In this document: positions 1 to 5,639 of the stretch, piece by piece | Numbering within the stretch: the stretch's first letter is position 1 | How the letters are laid out: each line of letters opens with the position of its first letter | DNA from: an uncultured Ellagibacter sp. | GTDB taxonomy: Bacteria; Actinomycetota; Coriobacteriia; Coriobacteriales; Eggerthellaceae | DNA length: 5,951 nt | Reading direction: 5' to 3' | Assembly: GCA_934613165.1 (NCBI GenBank) | Contig: CAKTSW010000098.1 | Coordinates: 1-5,951 of the forward strand | Notes under the pieces: model-generated | Database searches by the model: none | What the model saw: only the letters and a program-made list of their open reading frames with translations | Told to the model about the DNA's origin: nothing | Position numbers and translations under genes: made by a program

Positions 1-932
1 AGGTGCGTGTAGATCTGCGTGGTCGAAAGGCTCGCGTGCCCGAGCATCTCCTGCACGCTTCTTAAATCGGCGCCGCCGTTCAGAAGGTCCGTCGCGAACG
101 TGTGGCGCATGTCGTGCGGCGAAAGCGAGTCGTCGAGCCCGGCTGCGCGCACCGTCGCCTTGAACATCTTGCGCATCGCGTCGGTGCCCATCTGGTTGCC
201 GCGCGTCGACACGAAGAAGCAAGGGCACGTCGCGTCGCCCAAAAGCCTCGGTCGCGCAACGACGGCGTAGGCTTTCATCGACGACACGGCCAAGTCGTGC
301 AGGGGCACAATCCGCTCCTTCGACCCCTTGCCGAAAAGCCGCGCCTCCCCCGCTTCGAGGTCGACGTTCTCGCAGAGCAGGCCCGACGCCTCCGACACGC
401 GCGCCCCGCACGCGTAGAGGAATTCAAGGATTGCCTGGTCGCGCATGTCCGAAAGGGATTGCTCGCGCTCGCGACCGAAAGCGTCGCGCTTCCCATGAAC
501 CGAAAGAAGGCGCACCATGTCGGCCGGCTTGATCACGTGGGGAAGGTGCTTCGAGGTTTTCGGGCCCTGAAGCGCGCTCGCCGGGTCGGACTCGACCGCC
601 CCCGTGACGTTGAGCCATCGGAAAAACGTCCGTAGCGCCGAAAGGCGCCTGTTCACCGTGCGGCGGGAATAGCCCGCCTCGTCCAGTTCGGCAAGGTAGC
701 GGCGCAGGTCCTTGTGCGACGCATGGAGCGCATCGACCTTGTTGCGTGCGGCCCATCTGCCGTAGTCGGAAAGGTCGATGCGGTAGGCGCGCACGGTGTT
801 CGCCGACGCCCCCCGCTCGGCGACGAGCGCCGTGCAGAACGCCTCGATCGACGAAGCCGCAGCCGGCGCAACGCCTTTCGGGCGAGTTTCCTCCGTCTCG
901 CCTTCCAGCCTCGGTACGTCACTTCCCGCCAT
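1..932 (-). CDS. xerC: XerC-type tyrosine recombinase (partial, 3' end off window)
   Basis: Site-specific recombinase of the phage-integrase family. XerC works with XerD at dif to resolve chromosome dimers at division. The frame reads 310 full codons from ATG (932-930) to the left edge without a stop. A core-binding (SAM-like) domain spans about residues 29-115 (IEAFCTALVAERGASANTVR) and the catalytic domain about 130-310. The full catalytic set is present: Arg178 (GARVSEA), Lys202 (FGKGSKER), His273-x-x-Arg276 (SPHDMRHTFA), His299 (MLGHASLSTTQ) and the nucleophile Tyr308 (QIYTHL). XerC/D proteins are about 300 residues, so only roughly 10-20 codons are missing. The start overlaps the trmFO stop by 14 nt in another frame, and GGGGAAG lies 6 nt upstream. 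No other start codon fits before the core domain, so the protein has a charged N-terminal lead of about 28 residues. XerC rather than XerD rests on the position after trmFO, as in Firmicutes (codV); the sequence alone cannot separate them. Confidence 0.9.
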   Translation of the reverse strand, partial: MAGSDVPRLEGETEETRPKGVAPAAASSIEAFCTALVAERGASANTVRAYRIDLSDYGRWAARNKVDALHASHKDLRRYLAELDEAGYSRRTVNRRLSALRTFFRWLNVTGAVESDPASALQGPKTSKHLPHVIKPADMVRLLSVHGKRDAFGREREQSLSDMRDQAILEFLYACGARVSEASGLLCENVDLEAGEARLFGKGSKERIVPLHDLAVSSMKAYAVVARPRLLGDATCPCFFVSTRGNQMGTDAMRKMFKATVRAAGLDDSLSPHDMRHTFATDLLNGGADLRSVQEMLGHASLSTTQIYTH

Positions 933-2331
933 GAGGCGCTTCCCCACTCGCAGCTGCAGGCGCGCTCTCGAGAAGCCCCGCCTGGCGCAGCGCCGCAACG
1001 TACGAGCCGAGCGCCGCCTCGCCGCGCTCGGCGTACGCGTGGTAGCGGTCGCGCTTGTTGCGCACGCGCACCTCGAGCGGCCTCATGATGCCGAAGTTCA
1101 CGTGCATCGGCTGGTACCCCGTCGTCGCCGGGTCGGTGGCGTAGGCCAGAAGCGCACCGAACGCCGTGTCGGCCGGAAGCTCGGGCGAAGGCGCCCCTGA
1201 AAGCTGCGCCGCAACGGAAAGGGCCACGTGAAGGCCCGACCGAATCGCCTCGCAGTACCCTTCCGTGCCCGCAAGCTGGCCGGCAACGTACACGGGGACA
1301 TCCCAGAGCTTTCCCGCCTCGCCGCGAAGGCGAAGGCTCGCGTCGAGCAGGTGCGGCGCGTCGATGAAGGTGTTCCTGTGCATGACGCCGTAGCGGGCGA
1401 ACTCCGCGTTCTCCAGGCCGGGGATCATGCGGAACACGCGGCGCTGCTCGGGGAAGGTGAGGTTGGTCTGGAACCCGACCAGGTTGTAGCTTTCCCCATT
1501 GGCGTCCTCGGCGCGCAGCTGCAGCGCCGCCCAAGGCCTGTGCCCCGTCCGAGGGTCGGTGAGGCCGACCGGCTTGAGCGCGCCGAAGCGGGGCGCGTCG
1601 ATGCCCGTGCGGACGATTTCCTCGATGGGCTGGCACGCCTGGAAAAGGTCCCTCGACTCGAAGTCGCGCTTGATGACGCGCTGCGCGCCCAGAAGCTCAT
1701 GGGCGAACGCCTCGTATTCTTCCTTCGTGAAGGGGGCGTTCAGGTAATCGCCCGCCCCTTCTTCGTAGCGGCTCTGGCTGAAGAGCTTGCCGTAATCGAG
1801 CGAGTCGGCCATGACGACCGGGGCGGCGGCGTCGAAGAAGGCGAGGTGGTCCTTCCCCGTCGCCTGGCGCAGCGACTCGGCCAAGGCGTCCGAGGTGAGC
1901 GGGCCCGTCGCAACGACGAGAGCGTCGACCCCCCGCGCCTCATCGTCGAGGCTGGAAGCCTCCCTGCGGTCGACCTCAATCAGCGGATGATTCTCGATCT
2001 GCGCGGTGATATCGGCGGAAAACGCCTCGCGGTCGACGGCAAGCGCCCCGCCCGCCGCGACGCGATGGCGAAGCGCCGCACCGTAGACGCACGACGAGAG
2101 CTGCGCAAGCTCGGACTTGAGCATCCCCGCCGCGCTGTCGGGCTTCGTGCTCTTCAGCGAGTTGGAGCAGACGAGTTCGGCCGCGTTGCCGCTCTTGTGG
2201 ACCGCCGTCGGCACGCCCGGCCTCATCTCGACAAGCTCGACCTCGACCCCGCGGTTCGCAAGCTGAAGCGCGGCCTCGCTTCCCGCGAGCCCCGCTCCCA
2301 AAACCCGCACGCGGCGGCGCATGCCTTCCAT
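919..2331 (-). CDS. trmFO: TrmFO, folate/FAD-dependent tRNA (uracil-54-C5)-methyltransferase
   Basis: Makes 5-methyluridine (T54) in the T-loop of tRNA, using 5,10-methylenetetrahydrofolate as carbon donor and reduced FAD as reductant; cytosolic. The product is 470 residues, slightly longer than the usual 435-460. The N-terminal dinucleotide-binding motif GAGLAG is at residues 12-17, followed by the family signature ELVCSNSLKS with Cys55, which corresponds to a conserved catalytic cysteine of the family. The second conserved cysteine is Cys233 in FQACQPIEE. The C-terminal FAD-binding motif YVAGQLAGTEGYCEA starts at residue 348, and GYQPMHVNFG lies near 412. The ATG at 2331 is chosen because a consensus AAGGAGG sits 7 nt upstream and the Rossmann motif falls at the expected distance; the frame stays open further upstream, but that part runs antiparallel to nothing conserved and overlaps dprA. 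A second ATG (2322) three codons on lacks a ribosome site. The Ala/Gly-rich C-terminal tail contains the start of xerC. The gene lies 86 bp after dprA. Confidence 0.95.
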   Translation of the reverse strand: MEGMRRRVRVLGAGLAGSEAALQLANRGVEVELVEMRPGVPTAVHKSGNAAELVCSNSLKSTKPDSAAGMLKSELAQLSSCVYGAALRHRVAAGGALAVDREAFSADITAQIENHPLIEVDRREASSLDDEARGVDALVVATGPLTSDALAESLRQATGKDHLAFFDAAAPVVMADSLDYGKLFSQSRYEEGAGDYLNAPFTKEEYEAFAHELLGAQRVIKRDFESRDLFQACQPIEEIVRTGIDAPRFGALKPVGLTDPRTGHRPWAALQLRAEDANGESYNLVGFQTNLTFPEQRRVFRMIPGLENAEFARYGVMHRNTFIDAPHLLDASLRLRGEAGKLWDVPVYVAGQLAGTEGYCEAIRSGLHVALSVAAQLSGAPSPELPADTAFGALLAYATDPATTGYQPMHVNFGIMRPLEVRVRNKRDRYHAYAERGEAALGSYVAALRQAGLLESAPAAASGEAPHGGK

Positions 2332-2417
2332 CAAAAGCCCTCCTTGCGAAAACGCGGGCCCAACGCCCACGGTACGATCGGCTGTGCACGCGAAACGCCA
2401 TCGCGCGCAGCCGCTGA
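2332..2417 (-). other. dprA-trmFO intergenic gap
   Basis: These 86 bases hold the trmFO ribosome site and no convincing promoter or terminator. A weak inverted repeat, CGCGA / TCGCG with a 7-base loop (2389-2405), is not followed by a T run. trmFO is probably read through from dprA or from a promoter too weak to recognise here. No topA reading frame fits in the gap. Confidence 0.6.
2339..2345 (-). promoter_or_regulatory. Ribosome binding site of trmFO
   Basis: AAGGAGG on the minus strand, 7 nt before the ATG at 2331. It is a near-perfect anti-Shine-Dalgarno match and fixes the trmFO start. The much longer open frame, which reaches back to 2760, is therefore rejected. Confidence 0.85.
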
Positions 2418-3446
2418 TTATACCAGAGGGTCGACGGCAGGCCCGAGCTTCCCGTCGGGGTAGCGCTTCACAAGGCCGGTCGCCTCCAGCTCGGCGACGC
2501 GCACGGAAAGCCATATCCACGCGTCCTCCTCCGCAGGCGCGAGCGTCTCGGCGAGGGATCGGAGCCGCTCCATCCCGATCGGCTCCGCCGAAAGCGCCGC
2601 CAGAAGCGGGTCGCGCCCGGCGCCGCCCGCCAGCCCGCGCGATGCGCCGCCGGGCACCTGATCCCGCAACGCCTCGCCAGTCGCGCCGCCCCGTTGCGGC
2701 TCGCCATGGCCCTCCGCTCCCAGCGCGGCGTCCGCGCGCGCCGTTTCCTGCCGAAGGCACCCGTAGACGCTGAAAAGCGCGTCGAGGAACGAATCGTCGT
2801 CGACGACGGGCGTGGCCCCTTGGGCGATCAGGCGGTTCGCCCCTCGCGAAGACGCCGACGTGATCGACCCGGGAACGGCGAGCACCTCCGCCCCGACCGC
2901 AAGCGCCTCGTCGGCCGTCGAGAACGTCCCCGACGGCAAGCCCGCCTCGACGATGAGCGTGGCTTGCGAGATTCCCGCGATCAGGCGGTTACGCGCCCGA
3001 AATGCGTACGGCACGGGAGGAAACCCCCATTCCCGCTCGGACACCACCGCCCCTCCCGCATCGACGATCTGCTGGAAAAGCGGCAGATTCTCGGGAGGGT
3101 AGACCCTGTCGCACCCGCCCCCAAGGAACGCCACCGTCCGGCCGCCCGCCGCAAGCGCCGCCCGGTGCGCCTCGGCGTCGCACCCGCGGGCTCCGCCCGA
3201 CACGATGCATATCCCCCGCAGCGAGGCAAGGCGAGCGAACCGGCGCGCGCAACCCTTGCCGTACGGCGTCGCCTTTCTCGCGCCGACCACGGCAAGCGCA
3301 GGGTCGAGCAGCGCGTCGGGGCAGCCGACGACGAAAAGTTCCCGAGGCGGCTGGGCAACGCGCTCAAGGAGCGGCGGAAACGACGCGTCGCCTCTTCTGA
3401 TCACGTGCCGAGGGCCACTCAGGCTTTCCGTTCCCTGCCCCGTCAT
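2418..3446 (-). CDS. dprA: DprA/Smf DNA-processing protein
   Basis: DprA binds single-stranded DNA entering during natural transformation, shields it and loads RecA; it is also found in non-competent bacteria. The product is 342 residues. The Rossmann-like domain covers about residues 13-225, with VVGARKATPYG (53-63), SGGARGCDAEAHRAAL (83-98), GGGCDRVYPPEN (109-120), FRARNRLIAG (149-158), SGTFSTADEA (172-181), VLAVPGS (188-194) and RGANRLIAQGA (201-211). A Gly/Ala-rich stretch follows (about 236-279), then a winged-helix-like C-terminus (about 280-342; LAALSAEPIGMERL, VAELEATGLVKRYPDGKLG). The N-terminal SAM/HhH domain of many DprA proteins is absent: only about 12 residues precede RHVIRRGDASFPPLL. 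Some signatures vary from the common form, such as ARGCD where ARGID is usual. ATG (3446) overlaps the comM stop as ATGA, with AGGGGG 7 nt upstream. This implies translational coupling; the open frame further upstream is only the antisense-free shadow of comM. Confidence 0.95.
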   Translation of the reverse strand: MTGQGTESLSGPRHVIRRGDASFPPLLERVAQPPRELFVVGCPDALLDPALAVVGARKATPYGKGCARRFARLASLRGICIVSGGARGCDAEAHRAALAAGGRTVAFLGGGCDRVYPPENLPLFQQIVDAGGAVVSEREWGFPPVPYAFRARNRLIAGISQATLIVEAGLPSGTFSTADEALAVGAEVLAVPGSITSASSRGANRLIAQGATPVVDDDSFLDALFSVYGCLRQETARADAALGAEGHGEPQRGGATGEALRDQVPGGASRGLAGGAGRDPLLAALSAEPIGMERLRSLAETLAPAEEDAWIWLSVRVAELEATGLVKRYPDGKLGPAVDPLV

Positions 3447-4951
3447 GAGCCCACCCCCTCTCGGATCCTGAAGCCGAGTGCTTCGCAGAGATGGGCCTTC
3501 CCCACTTCGAGCGATTCGCCCATGTCGGCGATTGTGCGCGCCACCGACAGCGTGCGCATGATGGCGCGCCCGCTCATGCCGTGCGTCTTCGCGGCGCCCT
3601 CGAGAAACGCCGCGTCGTCGGTCGACAAGCGGCACGATCTGACGATGTCGCTCGGCGCGCGGGCGTGCCCCGCATCGCGCCCCTCCGCCTCGTCGTGCCG
3701 CCGTCGCCAATCCGCGTATTCCCGCGCGCGCAGCACCTCTTCCCTGAGCGTTTCCGACGACGTGCCCGTTCCCGTCGCCATGACCTCGCCCGGAGCGATG
3801 CGTTGCACGTCGAGATGCAGGTCGATGCGGTCCATAAGCGGGCCGCCAATGCGCCCCTGGTACATCCTGATCTGGGGAAGCGTGCAGGTGCATTCGTGCT
3901 CTTCGTCGCCCAAATGCCCGCAGGGGCACGGATTCGACGCCGCGACGAGCATGAAGCGGGCCGGGAACGACACGCTGCCGTCGGCGCGCGTAAGGCGCAC
4001 CTCCCCCGTTTCCATCGGCTGACGTATCCCCTGGAGGACGGAACCCTTGAACTCCGAGAGTTCGTCGAGGAAGAGCACGCCGTTGTGTGCGAGGGATATC
4101 TCGCCCGGGCGTATGGGCGAGCCGCCCCCGACAAGCCCCGCGAGCGACGCCGAATGATGGGGCTTCCTGAACGGGCGCCGCCCCGCGAGGATCGGGGCGA
4201 TCGTCTCTCCCGCCACCGAATGGATGAGCGCCGTTTCGAGCTTCTCCGACTCGGTCAGCGGGGGCAAAAGCGACGGCAGACGCGAGGCGAGCATGGTCTT
4301 GCCCGAGCCGGGCGGCCCCATCATGAGCACGCCGTGGTTGCCCGCCGCAGCGATCTGCAGCGCCCGCTTCGCGACATCGTGCCCGGCAACGTCACGGAAG
4401 TCGAGGTCGAACGCCGTCTGTTCGGCCCGGGGCGAAACGATGCGGGGAAGGTCGCGCGCCGCGCGCATGCCGCCGAGAAAGCGCAACCCAAGCTGCTCGA
4501 GCCCGTCGACGGCGACGACTTCGCTCCCCTCCGCGCAAACGAGGGAACACGACATATCGCGTGCGCAAAGCGCGAAGGCGAGCGCCCCGGCGACGGGCCT
4601 CACGAACCCTTCGAGCGAAAGCTCGCCGACGAACAGGCGCGCCTTCACAACCTCGGGGTCGATCTGGCCCGTCGCTGCAAGGAGGGCGACGGCGATGGGC
4701 AGATCGAGCCCCGACCCGGTTTTGCGAAGGGAGCTCGGCGCAAGGTTGACGACGATCTTGTCGGAGGGCATCTGAAAGCCGCTCGCCCGCAGCGCGGCCC
4801 GGACGCGCTCCCTCGATTCCTGCACCGACGCATCGGCCATGCCGACGATGGCGAAGCCGGGCAGCCCGGACGACACCGCGACCTCGACGTCGACGGGAAC
4901 GGCCTTCACTCCCCGAAGCGTCGCCCCGGAAACGGTGCACCTCCCGTACAT
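3443..4951 (-). CDS. comM: ComM/YifB, Mg-chelatase-like AAA+ ATPase (branch migration helicase family)
   Basis: In Vibrio and Acinetobacter, ComM is a hexameric helicase that drives branch migration during integration of transforming DNA; YifB homologues are widespread. The product is 502 residues, the normal family length (about 500-510). An N-terminal ChlI-like domain spans about residues 18-165 (SSGLPGFAIVGMADASVQES, NLAPSSLRKTGSGLDLPIA). The AAA+ core begins at DVAGHDVAKRAL (187-198) and includes Walker A GPPGSGKT (212-219), FRKPHHSAS (261-269), Walker B GVLFLDELSEF (291-301) and GPLMDRIDLH (370-379). A four-cysteine cluster, Cys342-x-Cys344 and Cys354-x-Cys356 (NPCPCG, ECTCT), may bind zinc. 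The C-terminal Mg-chelatase domain ends the protein. The ATG at 4951 fits the family N-terminus (MYGRCTVSGA) and overlaps the yraN stop by one base (TGATG). GTG (4954) and TTG (4957) directly before it are possible alternatives. The 3' end overlaps dprA by 4 nt. Confidence 0.96.
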   Translation of the reverse strand: MYGRCTVSGATLRGVKAVPVDVEVAVSSGLPGFAIVGMADASVQESRERVRAALRASGFQMPSDKIVVNLAPSSLRKTGSGLDLPIAVALLAATGQIDPEVVKARLFVGELSLEGFVRPVAGALAFALCARDMSCSLVCAEGSEVVAVDGLEQLGLRFLGGMRAARDLPRIVSPRAEQTAFDLDFRDVAGHDVAKRALQIAAAGNHGVLMMGPPGSGKTMLASRLPSLLPPLTESEKLETALIHSVAGETIAPILAGRRPFRKPHHSASLAGLVGGGSPIRPGEISLAHNGVLFLDELSEFKGSVLQGIRQPMETGEVRLTRADGSVSFPARFMLVAASNPCPCGHLGDEEHECTCTLPQIRMYQGRIGGPLMDRIDLHLDVQRIAPGEVMATGTGTSSETLREEVLRAREYADWRRRHDEAEGRDAGHARAPSDIVRSCRLSTDDAAFLEGAAKTHGMSGRAIMRTLSVARTIADMGESLEVGKAHLCEALGFRIREGVGS

Positions 4952-5403
4952 CACCAATCAACCCCGAAAGCATCGATGTGATGGCGCACCATCGCCCGGT
5001 CCGCGTCGATGAGGGATATCGACACCACGTCGAACCGGACGGGGACGTCGACGACGTCGTAATCGGCGAGGAAGGCGCACGCGATCTTCTCGTAGCGCTC
5101 GCGCTTATTCTTGGTGACCGCCTCGGCGGGAAGGCCGTTCGAGGAGCCCGTCCTCGTCTTCACCTCGACGAACACCACCGCCTCGCCGTCGCGGGCGATG
5201 ATGTCGGCTTCCCCGGCGAAGCAGGTCCAATTGCGCTCGACGATGTCGTAGCCGCGGCGTTCGAGGAACCGGACCGCGGCGTCTTCCCCCTTCCGGCCAA
5301 GCTCCTTGTTGTGACCGGATCGCTTCCGGGATTTCTTACGCGCCCCATCTTTCCTGGGATCTTCGTTGTCGTCGGACATGGCGACCGCTGTTTGCTGCGA
5401 CAT
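4951..5403 (-). CDS. yraN: YraN family (UPF0102) nuclease-like protein
   Basis: A conserved small protein with a restriction-endonuclease (PD-(D/E)XK) fold, often described as Holliday-junction-resolvase-like. Its biochemical role is not settled, so a nuclease function is a prediction. The product is 150 residues. The family core starts at NKELGRKGEDAAVRFL (32-47). The putative metal-binding set is visible: Glu40, Asp67 in GEADII, and Glu80-x-Lys82 in VFVEVKTRTG. VRFDVVSI lies near the C-terminus. Typical members are about 115-130 residues; here about 30 residues precede the core, first acidic (SDDNEDP) and then strongly basic (RKDGARKKSRKR). The ATG at 5403 is chosen for AAAGGAG 6 nt upstream. 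An in-frame ATG at 5430 would place that ribosome site inside the gene. The stop overlaps the comM ATG by one base, so this is probably the first gene of a yraN-comM-dprA unit. Confidence 0.92.
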   Translation of the reverse strand: MSQQTAVAMSDDNEDPRKDGARKKSRKRSGHNKELGRKGEDAAVRFLERRGYDIVERNWTCFAGEADIIARDGEAVVFVEVKTRTGSSNGLPAEAVTKNKRERYEKIACAFLADYDVVDVPVRFDVVSISLIDADRAMVRHHIDAFGVDW

Positions 5404-5409
5404 AGCTCT

Positions 5410-5416
5410 CTCCTTT
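5410..5416 (-). promoter_or_regulatory. Ribosome binding site of yraN
   Basis: AAAGGAG on the minus strand, 6 nt before the ATG at 5403. It decides this start over the upstream in-frame ATG at 5430 and the downstream ATG at codon 9, neither of which has a comparable site. Confidence 0.85.
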
Positions 5417-5431
5417 CGTAGGTACCGCATG

Positions 5432-5437
5432 ATTCTA
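5432..5437 (-). promoter_or_regulatory. Possible -10 box upstream of yraN
   Basis: TAGAAT on the minus strand differs from TATAAT at one position and lies 28 nt before the yraN ATG. That would give a short leader of roughly 20 nt. No good -35 hexamer is seen 16-18 nt upstream (the region reads GACAAGGC). In such GC-rich DNA an AT-rich hexamer stands out, but the call is weak. Confidence 0.3.
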
Positions 5438-5469
5438 GGAACGGGATTCGACGGGCCTTGTCGGCGGAT

Positions 5470-5537
5470 GGTCGGCCGTCAGCCCCAAGGGAAACGCGCA
5501 TAGCGCTTCGCTAAAACCTTGCGCCGAAACGCCGACC
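5470..5537 (-). other. Nested inverted repeats, possible structured leader RNA upstream of yraN
   Basis: Read on the minus strand, GGTCGGC (5537-5531) pairs perfectly with GCCGACC (5476-5470). Inside it, TAGCG AAG CGCTA (5513-5501) is a perfect hairpin. Two further pairings share bases and exclude each other in part. GCGCA (5524-5520) with TGCGC (5500-5496) stacks directly under the hairpin on one side, with a 6-base bulge on the other. CAAGG (5521-5517) pairs with CCTTG (5490-5486). I recognise no known riboswitch or RNA family and see no clear promoter in front of it. The pairing potential is visible; function is inference. Confidence 0.4.
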
Positions 5538-5575
5538 GTCCCGCAACACGCCCACGAAACCCCTGAAAGGACGAG

Positions 5576-5614
5576 AAAAGCCGCGCGAATCCAACACGGA
5601 TCCAACGCGGCTTT
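5576..5614 (-). terminator. Intrinsic terminator after rnhB
   Basis: On the minus strand AAAGCCGCG (5614-5606) pairs with CGCGGCTTT (5585-5577), a perfect 9-bp stem ending in TTTT then CTCG. The 20-base interior can itself pair: GGATCC with GGATTC (one G-U) around a 5-base loop, giving a two-tier hairpin. It starts 25 nt after the rnhB stop. The T run is short, and three of its bases are in the stem. The orientation suits rnhB, since no T run follows the stem on the plus strand beyond the paired bases. Confidence 0.75.
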
Positions 5615-5639
5615 GAAAAGCGCAGATAGAGGCAGGCTT

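Larger units (their letters stand above)
5404..5639. other. rnhB-yraN intergenic region
   Basis: The largest non-coding stretch in the window (236 bp). It contains the rnhB terminator, the nested inverted repeats at 5470-5537, a weak -10 candidate and the yraN ribosome site. I see no convincing small gene on either strand; the open frames across it have no ribosome sites and no recognisable protein features. Confidence 0.7.

Noticed and set aside
1..932. Phage or island integrase with an attachment site
   Set aside because: The sequence is XerC/D-like with housekeeping neighbours (trmFO), normal composition, and no tRNA gene or direct repeats indicating att sites.
2389..2405. Inverted repeat CGCGA / TCGCG after dprA as a terminator
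   Set aside because: The stem is only 5 bp with a 7-base loop and no T run on either strand.
2332..2760. N-terminal extension of the trmFO frame up to 2760
   Set aside because: It overlaps the 3' part of dprA, is Arg/Gly-rich without motifs, and a consensus ribosome site precedes the ATG at 2331.
3447..3929. N-terminal extension of the dprA frame up to 3929
   Set aside because: It overlaps comM in another frame and contains no SAM-domain signature. The ATGA junction at 3446 has a purine-rich ribosome site and fits normal operon coupling.
1228..4981. Long plus-strand open frames of 400-500 codons (for example 1228-2463, 2694-4022, 3491-4981)
   Set aside because: They lie opposite trmFO, dprA and comM, which have clear family motifs. 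Their predicted products are Arg/Ala-rich with no recognisable domains, the usual antisense shadow in GC-rich genes.
4091..5020. Shared 10-mer GAGGGATATC at 4091 and 5011
   Set aside because: Both copies sit inside coding sequence (comM and yraN) and encode short unrelated peptides. Two copies of one 10-mer are not evidence of a repeat family.
5404..5430. yraN start at the ATG at 5430
   Set aside because: This would put the strong AAAGGAG site inside the coding region, and it has no ribosome site of its own.
5496..5540. tRNA-like fold in the rnhB-yraN gap
   Set aside because: There is no T-loop consensus, no acceptor stem of the right spacing and no anticodon arm geometry; the helices nest rather than forming a cloverleaf.
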